A stretch of DNA of 64,000 nt from an uncultured Muribaculaceae bacterium (GCA_934555895.1 CAKTFH010000009.1:1-64000); one strand, 5' to 3'. Positions 16,795 to 26,675 are shown, counted from the stretch's first letter. The notes: generated by a model from the sequence alone, not told the origin. Program-made: numbers and translations.

Positions 16795-19572
16795 TTATTT
16801 TTTACCGTCGAGAAAACTAAGGAACTCCTTCATGAGGGCCGAACGTGTATCCTCGCCAATGATGGTCTCGAAGGGGAAACCGACCGCCACCACACGATAC
16901 GACCTTCCGAACGACCCCATACGCTCCATCGCAGTGGCGGCGGTGAGATTGTTTTCCTCATAACGCATGATGGTGAACGCCTCCATGCCCGACGGGCGTA
17001 TGGCATCGGGCGACTCCACGGCATAGCTGTCGGCCGAAGGCTCGGTCTGGAATGTGAAAGCCCGCTGAGTGAACATCCTAAAGGGCGAGGGCACCTCTTT
17101 CACACGGCCGTCGACACTCCCCTTGCCTATGTGCCAGTCGAATCCGAGCACCTCGTTGGCGAAACGGCGGTCAGCTTCGCGTACTATGCTGTCGGTCATG
17201 GCATTGTCCATCAGGTCGGTGCCGATATAGGCTCCGGTCACAAGCACTCCGCCGCCTATGTTGCAATGGAGCTCAATGCGCTGCTGCATCTCGGGGGTGA
17301 AGCCCTTGAAACGCGAACCCATGGAGCCGTTGCCGGGGAGTATCTCCTTCTGCTTGCCGAGTATGAGGTCAACCACAGTGGGATTGCCGGCTGTGCCGAG
17401 CACATAGGTAGGTACATCGGCTGCAAAAGCTCCGGCGCTCTGCGACACGAAACCTTGCCCGGCGGCACGGATAGCACGACCATGCAGATAAGTAAAATCG
17501 TGAGTATTTCCGGCCAGAATCTCTCTCTCGAGGTTGCCACGCGAGGCACCGAGTCCGGGATTGTCATTGCCGCCATATTCCGAATATGCTCTGTAGTCAT
17601 ACTGATATCCGGTGGTGATTATATCGGCCACATCGGGCACACCGGTATCGCTCAGATAGTTGAACCCCTTGTAGTCGCCGGTATCGAAATAGTCGGGAGC
17701 CGAGATGCGGGTGAAGGCATTCACCACCGTCACACCGGGCACGCCGGTGCCGTTGTCGTAAAGCGAGAGCACTTCCGAGGGGAATGCACGGCCGCCGTCG
17801 TTGCCGGCCACTATGCGGTAGGAATGGATGGCGCGGTCGCTTACAGTGGTCTCCCACACCGGCTCCTTAAGCTTGGCAACCGGAACGAACGCTCCGTTCT
17901 CAACGCGCTCCTCCACCACATAATATGTGGGCATGGCGGTTTGTTCGATGGGGTCGGGCTGCGCATCCCACGAGAGGGTGTATTTACCTGCGCCCTTGGC
18001 ATATATGGCGAAGTTGCGCACAGGCAGAGGCTGCACTGTGAAAGGGCGGTCGTAGCGGTGCGCGAGAAAGCGAAGGATGCCTTTGTAGACAGCCCTCGAC
18101 ACATCGAAGCGGAACTGCGGGTCGAGCCCGTATTTCATATCCTCGAAGTTCTGGTGTGATAGCAACTCAATAATCATGGCCGGCACCTTGGTCTCGCGTA
18201 TCTCGTAATATTTCTTGTCGCGGATAGAACGATTGTTCCAGTCAGCACGATGCAGCGCCCTGAGGTCGTTGACCACAGATGTCACCACATAGTCGGTGAG
18301 GTCACGGTTTTCGAGACGCGAGCGGCCGTTGCCGAGCAGGTTACCGTCGTCGGTCGAGTATATGCCGAGCGTCCCAACCACAGAACCGTCGTCGGTGGTA
18401 CCGGCATCGGTGTGAAATGCCAAAGCCATATCGATGGGGATGCCGAGACCGGACCTGTCGGGAAGCATTTCAGAACCACCTGCAAGGTAATTCACCCACA
18501 AGGCACGGCTCTTGTAATCGTCGGTGTAATCGTTCTCTCCCGCCGACTCGGAGTAAACACTGTCGGGGATGCCGGCCCACTGGAGCCAGTAACGGGCGCC
18601 TTCGGTGAAGCGGGGTGCTCCCGAGGTAATTGGGTCATAGCGGCGCTCGCCTTTGGCTATGCGGGCTACATTGCCCATGCCGCCGCCAATTTTCACGGCA
18701 TCGGCCGACACTACCGAGCCTTTCTCCTCCGACTCGTTGGTGAGCGTCACCACCGGTTTCGACTGTTTGCCCTTGGCAAAGGGGAAATGGCCGAGATACA
18801 CCCATGTGCCTCCGCCCATGCGCTGGTTCACCGTCACATGTGTGGCTCCACCTAAATGGTTCACTGTGTATGATGCGTCGGTGGCGCTGTTGGGGTAGGA
18901 TGCATACGACACATACACTGCATAGTCGCCCCTCTCGGGAAAGTCGGCCTGCCAGTTGGCCGTGCTCTGGTGCTGTGTGTCGCCGGTCTTTACCGTGGCC
19001 ACCTTTTCGGAAGTGCCGAGCCGGAAGGGGTTCACGCCCTGGGTCAGGTCACCCTCAGGCATGGCGAACCCTTCGCCCGGAGCGCTCTCCTCCCACTTAT
19101 GTTTTCCTTCGGTGAGGTAGAAATCACTGTCGGGAGAGCCGTCGGTGTCGGATATTATCTCAATTGTGGAGAGGTCGCGCTCACGCGGCGACATCACATA
19201 TGCACCGGCATTTTCAAGCATCGGCATAAGGTATGGCATCACATAGCCCTGGGTAAAGAGGTCCTCCACGGTGCCGAAAAGTTTGGGCCGCTGCCACATC
19301 CAGCGGCCGTTGCCTTGGTCGAAATAGAGTCCGTGGCTCTGCCACACCGCTATGATGCGGCCGTCGAGGCCGCGAGATGCCGGCTCTGCGTCATCGAATG
19401 TCACGAAAGGCTGTGCATCCGACATGGGTCCGGTGAATGTGGGGCGTTTCTGCACCACTTTGGTAGTGCGGGCCCTCTTGCGGCTCTTGCGTTTTTTCTT
19501 GCGCGCGGCATCGGCCGGCACGCAGGCCACAGCCAGCATGAGAAGTATGCTTATGATTTTTCTTAGTTTCAC
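16795..19572 (-). CDS. Secreted amidase-like protein with inserted golvesin-type domain
   Basis: A 925-residue exported protein with a signal peptide (MKLRKIISILLMLAVACVPA) and a very basic stretch (residues 23-44). Residues ~70-190 and ~310-480 together resemble a split Amidase_3 zinc fold: His80 in QSHG, Glu103 in TVEDL, His387 in FHTDAG and Glu469 in IIELLSH sit where the metal ligands and catalytic acid would be. Residues ~190-300 look like a golvesin/xanthan-lyase C-terminal-like beta domain. An Fn3-like part and a further C-terminal domain follow. Often annotated as xanthan lyase; peptidoglycan or glycan hydrolysis is my inference. Confidence 0.68.
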   Translation of the reverse strand: MKLRKIISILLMLAVACVPADAARKKKRKSRKRARTTKVVQKRPTFTGPMSDAQPFVTFDDAEPASRGLDGRIIAVWQSHGLYFDQGNGRWMWQRPKLFGTVEDLFTQGYVMPYLMPMLENAGAYVMSPRERDLSTIEIISDTDGSPDSDFYLTEGKHKWEESAPGEGFAMPEGDLTQGVNPFRLGTSEKVATVKTGDTQHQSTANWQADFPERGDYAVYVSYASYPNSATDASYTVNHLGGATHVTVNQRMGGGTWVYLGHFPFAKGKQSKPVVTLTNESEEKGSVVSADAVKIGGGMGNVARIAKGERRYDPITSGAPRFTEGARYWLQWAGIPDSVYSESAGENDYTDDYKSRALWVNYLAGGSEMLPDRSGLGIPIDMALAFHTDAGTTDDGSVVGTLGIYSTDDGNLLGNGRSRLENRDLTDYVVTSVVNDLRALHRADWNNRSIRDKKYYEIRETKVPAMIIELLSHQNFEDMKYGLDPQFRFDVSRAVYKGILRFLAHRYDRPFTVQPLPVRNFAIYAKGAGKYTLSWDAQPDPIEQTAMPTYYVVEERVENGAFVPVAKLKEPVWETTVSDRAIHSYRIVAGNDGGRAFPSEVLSLYDNGTGVPGVTVVNAFTRISAPDYFDTGDYKGFNYLSDTGVPDVADIITTGYQYDYRAYSEYGGNDNPGLGASRGNLEREILAGNTHDFTYLHGRAIRAAGQGFVSQSAGAFAADVPTYVLGTAGNPTVVDLILGKQKEILPGNGSMGSRFKGFTPEMQQRIELHCNIGGGVLVTGAYIGTDLMDNAMTDSIVREADRRFANEVLGFDWHIGKGSVDGRVKEVPSPFRMFTQRAFTFQTEPSADSYAVESPDAIRPSGMEAFTIMRYEENNLTAATAMERMGSFGRSYRVVAVGFPFETIIGEDTRSALMKEFLSFLDGKK

Positions 19573-19626
19573 GGCAACAGATTGATTGAATGATGGAAAG
19601 TTGATTATCTGGCAATTCAGCCACAG

Positions 19627-20844
19627 TCAGCTGCGCCATGTGTAATTTTTGCGTGAGGGGAGGCCGCAGACGATGCTCCACACAAGCTGTCGCGCCCAGC
19701 GCGTCATCATATTCCAAGGTAGGAGCGAACGGCAGAGACGCACACCCATCGACTTGCCTGTACGGCGCCAAGCAGCGCACAGCGGTATCCAGAGGGCCGG
19801 AATGAGCGCAACGGCCACACAGCCGGGCAGGGCGTTGGGGAGGGTCAGCACGATGCAGGATGCCGTAGCTGCCAGCCACACCCACATCATAATGGTGGAA
19901 CAGCCGAAGAACAAGCGCGGACGCCACGCGCCGCGCAAACGGCGCCCGGTGAACATGTGCCGCAGGCGCTGCTCGCGGAAAGCCGCGGCAGGCGCCGGAG
20001 TATCGACCTTGACCACTGTGTCGCGACCGAGCACCACTGCAGTGTTCTGCCTTGTGGCTATACGGTTGACAAACAGGTCGTCGTCGCCGAAATGCAGGCG
20101 GAGCGAGTCGGCGAAGCCCTTTACATCGAAAAAAAGTTGTCGACGGTATGCCAGATTGAAGCCGCATCCGCGGTAGGGATGCCCTTTGATAGCCTGGGTG
20201 AGCCAGCCTACGGTGGTGGCAACCTCGTCGAAGCGGTCGGTCGCCGATGTAAGATGGCCGAACCTTGCTACACCGAGCGCCACATCCTTACCCTCAGCAA
20301 GGGGCGCCGTCATGCGCGCCAGCCAGCACGGACCAGGCAGAGTGCAGTCGCTTGTGGTTAGCACCACCACTTCGTGACGGGCAGCCTTCACTCCGAGCGA
20401 TATGCAGAGCTTCTTGCGGCTCAGATTGCGGGCGCCGTCGGGCACATAAGTGTAATATACCTCTTTGCCGGGATTGAATATTCCGAAACGGGTCACCACA
20501 TCCGACATTTCACCAGATGTGCCGTCGTTCACAACCACAATTTCCACTTTCCCTTGATATTCCTGCGTGGCGAGCTGCCCGAGGAGCTTCTCAAGCCCCT
20601 CCACATTGCCGGTGCCGTAAACTATGACCGAAACATCGGGAACCGCCGGGCTGTTTCCTGCTCCCTCTTCGGGAACCGCGGCTGCCTTTGCCATCTGTCT
20701 GCGGGCCACTGAGGCTGGCAGAAGCACACGGAGACGATAGGCAGTAAGCAACCATATCACACATAGGGCGGCCACTGCCAATGCAGCCCACCCTACAACC
20801 GACACATTATCAAAGGAAAAATATATCTGATACATCGCAAGCAT
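19627..20844 (-). CDS. Membrane-anchored GT2 glycosyltransferase
   Basis: A 405-residue inner-membrane glycosyltransferase. An N-terminal helix (residues ~12-35) is followed by a GT-A domain (DVSVIVYGTGN, VVVNDGTSGEMS, TTSDCTLPGPCWLARM, and a later FGDDDLFVNR) and C-terminal hydrophobic segments. This arrangement resembles processive or lipid-acceptor GT2 enzymes. ATGs at 20844 and 20835 (MYQIYF) are both possible starts. A minus-strand -7-like TAAATTTG at 20877-20884 lies about 30 bp upstream, so this gene probably heads the envelope cluster. Confidence 0.78.
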   Translation of the reverse strand: MLAMYQIYFSFDNVSVVGWAALAVAALCVIWLLTAYRLRVLLPASVARRQMAKAAAVPEEGAGNSPAVPDVSVIVYGTGNVEGLEKLLGQLATQEYQGKVEIVVVNDGTSGEMSDVVTRFGIFNPGKEVYYTYVPDGARNLSRKKLCISLGVKAARHEVVVLTTSDCTLPGPCWLARMTAPLAEGKDVALGVARFGHLTSATDRFDEVATTVGWLTQAIKGHPYRGCGFNLAYRRQLFFDVKGFADSLRLHFGDDDLFVNRIATRQNTAVVLGRDTVVKVDTPAPAAAFREQRLRHMFTGRRLRGAWRPRLFFGCSTIMMWVWLAATASCIVLTLPNALPGCVAVALIPALWIPLCAAWRRTGKSMGVRLCRSLLPWNMMTRWARQLVWSIVCGLPSRKNYTWRS

Positions 20845-21204
20845 AAAAAGGTTGCCTCCCCGCCCCCTTTCCTATGCAAATTTAGTCAAAAAATCACAAG
20901 ATTTTCACACCGACAGTAGAAAAAATCAAGGCCGGGCATTATTGGTAAATGCCATCAAACTGGAGATGCACAAGCATCAGCCTGAAGCTAGCCTATCAAA
21001 TAATTTCGCCGTCGCACTATCGGAGGCTCAGGCCGCATACGCCAACGAGATTTTCAAGGATTCCTATTGCATGGGGAACCTGACCGATAAGGGAGTCATG
21101 GCAACAGCAACATTCAGATTCAAACTAAATCCGGGATTTTTTCGCTAACTTTGCCAAAAGAAAGGGCGCGACAGACGCTCTAAAACAGACAAAAGAATCA
21201 AGCC
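20845..21204. other. Divergent intergenic region, no gene seen
   Basis: 360 bp between the glycosyltransferase (-) and ispD (+). It holds the presumed promoters for both: TAAATTTG on the minus strand (20877-20884) and TAACTTTG on the plus strand (21146-21153). An open plus frame (20852-21148) has no recognisable product and its composition is not gene-like, so I do not call it. No hairpin of note. Confidence 0.6.
21146..21153 (+). promoter_or_regulatory. -7 element upstream of ispD
   Basis: TAACTTTG matches the Bacteroidetes TAnnTTTG -7 box and lies 52 bp before the ispD start. No TTTG is found at the ideal -33 distance, so this is a weaker call than the folB and tRNA promoters. Confidence 0.5.
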
Positions 21205-21900
21205 GTGACATATACCATAATAGTGGCCGCCGGAAGCGGCTCGCGCTTCGGCGCCGACATACCCAAACAGTTTCTGGAGCTGTGCGGACGCCCGGTGGTG
21301 ATACACACCATCGACGCCTTCCGAGAGGCCTTTCCCGACGGAGAAATAGTGCTGGTGCTCGCGCCATCCATGACGGCGTTCTGGCAGGAACTGTGCGCCC
21401 GACACGGGTTCGAGTCACCGCGCGTTGTCGAAGGAGGCGCCACACGCTGGGAATCGGTGCGCAACGCTGTACAATCGCTCAAAGATGCTCCTGCCGGAAC
21501 CACGGTGATGGTGCACGACGGGGCTCGCCCACTCACCGAACCGGCGCTCATAAGGCGCGTGGCATCGTATGCGCTCAACACCGACGGCGCCCTGCCGGCT
21601 ATCCCCGTGAGCGACTCGCTGCGTCGCCTCGACGATAACGAAGTGACATCCGAAGCAGTAGACCGCACCCTATTCCGTGCCGTGCAGACCCCTCAGGCGT
21701 TTGCCCTCTGGAGGATTCGCGAAGCATATGCGCTACCCTACGAGGAGACTTTCACCGACGACGCTTCGGTGATGGCCGCCGCCGGTTTCCACAACCTCGT
21801 GCTTGTGCCAGGCTCTCCCACCAATATCAAAATCACAAACCCGCTCGACCTCGCCATAGCTGAGGCCATAATGAAACACAACCGCAGCACGGACCGGTGA
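21205..21900 (+). CDS. ispD: 2-C-methyl-D-erythritol 4-phosphate cytidylyltransferase
   Basis: MEP-pathway enzyme transferring CMP to MEP. The start codon is a GTG (21205; read as Met). The 231-residue protein begins TYTIIVAAGSGSRFGADIPKQF, with the glycine-rich CTP-binding loop and the essential Lys, and contains VMVHDGARPL, RAVQTPQAF and FTDDASVMAAAG. All family motifs are intact. Its stop overlaps the recG start by 4 bp. The second MEP gene in the window is ispG; ispF is not adjacent. Confidence 0.94.
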   Translation: MTYTIIVAAGSGSRFGADIPKQFLELCGRPVVIHTIDAFREAFPDGEIVLVLAPSMTAFWQELCARHGFESPRVVEGGATRWESVRNAVQSLKDAPAGTTVMVHDGARPLTEPALIRRVASYALNTDGALPAIPVSDSLRRLDDNEVTSEAVDRTLFRAVQTPQAFALWRIREAYALPYEETFTDDASVMAAAGFHNLVLVPGSPTNIKITNPLDLAIAEAIMKHNRSTDR

Positions 21901-23990
21901 GACGCGCACGCGACATAGAGGTGAAATTCGTGAAAGGCATAGGCCCTGCACGCGCCAAGCTCCTTGCTGAGGAACTTGGCATACACACGTGCCACGACCT
22001 CATACAGCATTTCCCCACACACTATGTCGACCGTTCGCAGACCTATCCCATAGCCCATTTTCAGGGCGAAATGCCATCGGTGCAGCTGCGCGGCCGCTTC
22101 GTCACCTTCACCACCCACGGCGAAGGAGCCAAAAGCCGTCTGGTAGGGCTCTTTTCCGATGGCACCGGCACCATGGAGGCGGTGTGGTTCCGACGAATAA
22201 AGGCTATAAAGGAGGCATATTCCACCGGACGCGAATACATACTCTTCGGCAAGCCGCAGGTGTTCAACGGCCACTGGAGCATGGTGCACCCTGAGGTTGA
22301 CCCGCCTGAATCGGCCGGAAGCGCCGGAGGGTTGCGTGGCGTGTATCCACTCACAGAAAAGCTGCGCAACCGCGGAGTGACCGTGCGCAACATGCACATG
22401 TGGGTACAGGCCGCATTGGCGTCGGTGGCTCCCGAACCCGAAAATGTGCCTGCCTACATAGTGGAGCGCTACGGCCTCATGAGCCGCTGGGAAGCGCTGA
22501 AGGCTGTGCACAATCCACCCGACAACACCACTCTGCAGCGTGCCCGCGAAAGGCTGAAATTCGAGGAGCTTTTCTTCCTGCAGCTCAACATACAGCGTTT
22601 CAGCCACACTCGCGCCGCCACCCTGCAGGGCATCATATTCCCGCGCATAGGGCGTTTTTTCAACAGTTTCTACTCCGAAGTACTCCCCTTCCCGCTCACC
22701 AACGCACAGAAAAGAGTGCTCCGTGAGATTCGCGCCGATGTGGGCTCGGGCAAGCAGATGAACCGCCTGCTGCAGGGCGATGTGGGCTCAGGCAAGACCA
22801 TAGTGGCCCTGATGACCATGCTTATGGCACTCGACAACGGCCACCAGGCCTGCATGATGGCCCCGACCGAGATTCTTGCCACGCAGCATTACGAGTCAAT
22901 CCGCTCGATGGCGGCTCCCCTCGGCATCAATGTGCGCCTGCTCACAGGCTCCACGCGCAAGAAAGACCGCGACATAATACACGCCGAACTGCTCGACGGC
23001 TCGCTGCACATTCTCATCGGCACTCACGCACTGATTGAGGACTGTGTGCGCTTCCACTCGCTCGGCATGGTGATTATCGACGAGCAGCACCGTTTCGGAG
23101 TGATGCAGAGGGCCAAGCTGTGGAGCAAAAGCGAGAGCGCGGTGCCGCATGTGCTGGTGATGACGGCAACCCCCATACCCCGCACCCTGGCTATGACGGT
23201 CTACGGCGACCTCGATGTGTCGGTAATCGACGAGCTGCCACCCGGCCGCAAGCCTATCACCACCCTGCTGCGCTACGACCAGCAGCGCTTCGCCGTGTAC
23301 CGCGACGCAGCCCGCGAAATCGCCAAGGGGCGCCAGGTATACATTGTGTATCCGCTTATAGAGGACAACGAGAAACTGGAGTTACAGAGCCTCGAGGAGG
23401 GCTTCGATTATGTGAGCGAGATGTTCCCCTCAAGCAAGGTGGTGATGGTGCATGGCAAGATGAAACCTGCCGAGAAAGATTTTCAGATGAGGCTTTTCGC
23501 TGAGCACAAGGCCGATATCATGGTGGCCACCACTGTGATAGAGGTAGGAGTGAATGTGCCGAACGCCTCGACCATGATTATAGAGAACGCCGAGCGCTTC
23601 GGTCTGTCGCAGCTTCACCAGCTGCGCGGCCGCGTGGGCCGAGGAGCCGAACAGAGTTTCTGCGTGCTCATGACCAAAAACAAGATTGCAGCCGACACTC
23701 GCAAACGCCTCGAGCTGATGACAGCCACCACCAACGGTTTCGAGATAGCCGAGGCCGACCTGCGCATGAGAGGACCGGGCGACCTTGAAGGCACTATGCA
23801 GAGCGGCGTGCCGCTCGAACTGCATATAGCCAATCTCGCCACCGACGGGCAGATGGTGCAGCTCACACGCGACTGCGCACGCGCGGTACTTGACGCCGAC
23901 CCCTCGCTGAAGGACCCGCGACACGCCATGATTCTGCCTGAACTTCAAAGATTATTCTCCCGTCCCGTGAACCTCTCCCGCATCTCCTGA
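21897..23990 (+). CDS. recG: ATP-dependent DNA helicase RecG
   Basis: Branch-migrating helicase that regresses stalled forks and processes Holliday junctions. 697 residues: wedge domain (OB-like, ~60-160), then helicase motifs GDVGSGKT (I), IDEQHRFG (II, here DEQH), TATPIPRTL (III), VGRGAEQSFC (VI region). The start is GTG at 21897, overlapping the ispD stop (GTGA). Its 3' end runs 39 bp into the convergent cca gene, so the two coding ends share sequence. Length and motifs are normal. Confidence 0.95.
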   Translation: MRRARDIEVKFVKGIGPARAKLLAEELGIHTCHDLIQHFPTHYVDRSQTYPIAHFQGEMPSVQLRGRFVTFTTHGEGAKSRLVGLFSDGTGTMEAVWFRRIKAIKEAYSTGREYILFGKPQVFNGHWSMVHPEVDPPESAGSAGGLRGVYPLTEKLRNRGVTVRNMHMWVQAALASVAPEPENVPAYIVERYGLMSRWEALKAVHNPPDNTTLQRARERLKFEELFFLQLNIQRFSHTRAATLQGIIFPRIGRFFNSFYSEVLPFPLTNAQKRVLREIRADVGSGKQMNRLLQGDVGSGKTIVALMTMLMALDNGHQACMMAPTEILATQHYESIRSMAAPLGINVRLLTGSTRKKDRDIIHAELLDGSLHILIGTHALIEDCVRFHSLGMVIIDEQHRFGVMQRAKLWSKSESAVPHVLVMTATPIPRTLAMTVYGDLDVSVIDELPPGRKPITTLLRYDQQRFAVYRDAAREIAKGRQVYIVYPLIEDNEKLELQSLEEGFDYVSEMFPSSKVVMVHGKMKPAEKDFQMRLFAEHKADIMVATTVIEVGVNVPNASTMIIENAERFGLSQLHQLRGRVGRGAEQSFCVLMTKNKIAADTRKRLELMTATTNGFEIAEADLRMRGPGDLEGTMQSGVPLELHIANLATDGQMVQLTRDCARAVLDADPSLKDPRHAMILPELQRLFSRPVNLSRIS

Positions 23991-25418
23991 CAAAACGGGA
24001 ACGAGACCGAGCGTCTCGGCCGCGAACGAAAGCATCAGCTCACGTGCCGGAGCCGCTTCGTTGGGTATCTCGCCGTCGAGAATGGCGTTTTTTATACGTT
24101 CCTTTATCACACCAACCTCACGGCACTCCCCTATGCCGAATGTCGCCATAATCTCTATGCCGTCGACAGGGGGCTGAAAATTGCGTATGCGGTCACGCTC
24201 CTCAAGCTCCACCATCTTCCGGCGCACGAGGTCGTAGTTGGCACGGAAACGCTCCACCTTCATCCGGTTTTTAGAGGTGATATCGGCCGAGCATAGCAGC
24301 ATGAGGTCGTCGATATCGTCGCCTGCGTCAAAAAGCAACCTACGCACTGCAGAGTCGGTCACCTCCTCCTCGACGAGGGCTATGGGACGCATGTGCAGCT
24401 CCACAAGCTTCTGCACATACTTCATATGCTCGTTCATGGGGAGCTTCATGTTTCGGAAAACGCGGGGCACCATCTTGGCGCCCACCACATTGTGACCGTA
24501 AAAAGTCCAACCGGCCTCGGGGTCGAAACGTTTGCTAACCGGTTTGCCGATGTCGTGGAGCAGCGCCGCCCAGCGGAGCCACACATTGTCGCTTGACTCG
24601 GCAACATTGTCGAGCACTGCGAGCGTGTGCTGGAAATTATCCTTATGGCCGATGCCGTTCACATTCTCCACTCCCCGCAGAGCCACAAGTTCAGGAAAAA
24701 TAAGTTGCAGCAGCCCCGACTGCATGAGCAGACGCCATCCGAGCGACGGCTGCGCCGACCGCATCATCTTCATGAGCTCGTCGGCGATACGTTCCTTCGA
24801 TATAATGGAGATACGCGAGGCATTGCGACGAATCGCCTCGAAGGTCTCCGGCACAATGGTGAAATTGAGCTGAGTGGCGAACCGTATGGCTCGCATCATG
24901 CGCAGAGGGTCGTCGGAAAAAGTGATGTCGGGGTCGAGCGGAGTGCGAATCAGTCCGGCAGCGATGTCGGCCATGCCGCCAAACATATCCACCAGTTCAC
25001 CGAAACCGTCGGCGTTGACCTTGAGGGCCATGGCATTGATGGTGAAATCGCGGCGCGAAATGTCGTCGGCCAGAGTGCCGTCCTCCACCACAGGTTTGCG
25101 GCTGCCCCGGTTGTAGCTCTCGCGGCGGGCGCCCACAAACTCAAGTTCATATTTGCGGTCTTTCACCTGAGCTGTACCGAAATTGCGATACACCGCCAGA
25201 TGACTCCCCTTGAGCATGGAGGCCACTTTGCGCGCCACCTCGATGCCCGCCCCCACTGTAACAAAGTCGATGTCCTTGGAATGGCGCTCAAGTATAAGAT
25301 CGCGCACATAGCCGCCCACCACGTAGCAGGCACAGCCGAGAGCGTCGGCCGCCTCACCCACGAGATGAAACACCTTGCGGTCAATCTTCTTCCGTAGCTC
25401 TTCGATATCGGTTGTCAT
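23952..25418 (-). CDS. cca: CCA tRNA nucleotidyltransferase with HD domain
   Basis: Class II nucleotidyltransferase that builds or repairs the tRNA 3' CCA, or adds poly(A). The catalytic region has GGYVRDLIL and SKDIDFVTVG (metal-binding DxD), then RRDFTINAMA and the DPxRMMRAIRFA neck motif. A C-terminal HD domain shows LLHDIGKP. 488 residues is normal for the Bacteroidetes form. The tRNA genes in this window encode no CCA, consistent with need for it. The 3' end overlaps recG by 39 bp. Confidence 0.9.
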   Translation of the reverse strand: MTTDIEELRKKIDRKVFHLVGEAADALGCACYVVGGYVRDLILERHSKDIDFVTVGAGIEVARKVASMLKGSHLAVYRNFGTAQVKDRKYELEFVGARRESYNRGSRKPVVEDGTLADDISRRDFTINAMALKVNADGFGELVDMFGGMADIAAGLIRTPLDPDITFSDDPLRMMRAIRFATQLNFTIVPETFEAIRRNASRISIISKERIADELMKMMRSAQPSLGWRLLMQSGLLQLIFPELVALRGVENVNGIGHKDNFQHTLAVLDNVAESSDNVWLRWAALLHDIGKPVSKRFDPEAGWTFYGHNVVGAKMVPRVFRNMKLPMNEHMKYVQKLVELHMRPIALVEEEVTDSAVRRLLFDAGDDIDDLMLLCSADITSKNRMKVERFRANYDLVRRKMVELEERDRIRNFQPPVDGIEIMATFGIGECREVGVIKERIKNAILDGEIPNEAAPARELMLSFAAETLGLVPVLSGDAGEVHGTGE

Positions 25419-25487
25419 TACAATCCCTTTATTATGAAATGATGCTTGGGTGGATAGATTGAGGGAAAATCGGCAGAGGATAACCCG

Positions 25488-26675
25488 TCAGATGAGCGAC
25501 ACAATCTCTTCGTCGCATTCGGTGAGGCATTCGGCCGGCGCGTCGCCCGAACCAACCAGATAGGTATTTTCGATACCCACAGCTCCCACCTCGGGAATCA
25601 CAAACTTGGGTTCGCAGGCTATTACATTGCCAGCGGTGAGGATATCGCGGCTGCGCGGAGCTATCACCGGAAGCTCATTCACCTCGATGCCGATGCCGTG
25701 ACCGATGAAACCGGCATGCTGGCGATGGCCCATAAAATAGCGTTCGAGTCCACGGGCACGCACCATCTCCTCAGCCATGGCATAAAGCGCCTTGGCCTCG
25801 GTACCTGGCACTGCCATCTCCTGAAAACGATGGCATATGTCAATTGAACAACGGTGTGCGTCGAGGGCCAGAGCGGGCAGAGTGCCGAGCGAGTAAACTC
25901 GGGTCATATCGGTCATATAACCGGTGTAATTGCCGTTCACATCCACCATAACCGCGGTGTTGTTGAGTATTTCCGAGCCATTGGCTCCCACTGGAAGCGA
26001 CGGATCGGTGCCGGCTCCTCCCATGGCGAAATCGTAGGGTGTGGGGGTATCGGCGTTGCGGCCTGAAATCACATTGCCCATGAAAAGCTCCATGCTCGGT
26101 CCACTTATGCGGAACAGCCCCAAGCAGCCGTGCAGACGGCTCAGGCGCTCTATCTCCACCTGTAACTCCAGATCGGTCATGCCCATGCGGAAGAGGCGCG
26201 GCACACGGCGCATGACGCCGGCATGAAGCACACCCGAGCGGCGCAGAAGCGCAACCTGAGCAGGAGTTTTCACCGATCGCCACCGGCGAAGCACATCCGA
26301 TGCGTTGACACATTCATGTGTGGCAAACACGGCCTTCAGGCGCTCTATGCCGGTGTAGGAAGTGAGGTCCATCTCAAGCCCCACAGTGCCCTCCAAAGTT
26401 ATTCCGGCGCCCTGAAGCACCGAAGGAATTTCCTCGGGCTTGCGTATGTAGGCCACATTGTCACCTTCGAGCTCCACCGGACGCCTTACAAACCACACCG
26501 GAGCGCCATCGGCCGGAATCCATGCGTATCCGGCGTAAACACGCCCGCAGAGAGCAAGCAGATTGGCATTGTCGCATACCAAAAGCGAGCCAATACCCTC
26601 CTGACGCATGAGCCTTTGGAGGGAATCATATCTCAACGCGGCCTCCTCAGCCGTGAGCAATACAAGTTTTTCCAT
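25488..26675 (-). CDS. M24 family aminopeptidase (Xaa-Pro type)
   Basis: A 395-residue cytosolic metallopeptidase of the pita-bread fold. An N-terminal creatinase-like domain (~1-130) precedes the catalytic domain with the five expected metal ligands: two Asp in VDVNGNYTGYMTDMTR, His in FIGHGIGIEVNELP, and Glu in ACEPKFV and GIENTYLVG. It probably releases N-terminal residues before proline. It lies 43 bp after gldH and 69 bp before cca, in the same direction. Confidence 0.85.
   Translation of the reverse strand: MEKLVLLTAEEAALRYDSLQRLMRQEGIGSLLVCDNANLLALCGRVYAGYAWIPADGAPVWFVRRPVELEGDNVAYIRKPEEIPSVLQGAGITLEGTVGLEMDLTSYTGIERLKAVFATHECVNASDVLRRWRSVKTPAQVALLRRSGVLHAGVMRRVPRLFRMGMTDLELQVEIERLSRLHGCLGLFRISGPSMELFMGNVISGRNADTPTPYDFAMGGAGTDPSLPVGANGSEILNNTAVMVDVNGNYTGYMTDMTRVYSLGTLPALALDAHRCSIDICHRFQEMAVPGTEAKALYAMAEEMVRARGLERYFMGHRQHAGFIGHGIGIEVNELPVIAPRSRDILTAGNVIACEPKFVIPEVGAVGIENTYLVGSGDAPAECLTECDEEIVSLI

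Noticed and set aside
15748..18159. 803-codon open frame on the plus strand opposite the GT2 and amidase-like genes
   Set aside because: It lies antisense to two well-supported genes and its product is rich in His/Gly/Arg with no family features. GC-rich codon use on one strand leaves long stop-free frames on the other.
20852..21148. 98-codon frame in the gap before ispD
   Set aside because: No similarity I recognise, uneven composition, and it covers the ispD promoter region. Left as non-coding.
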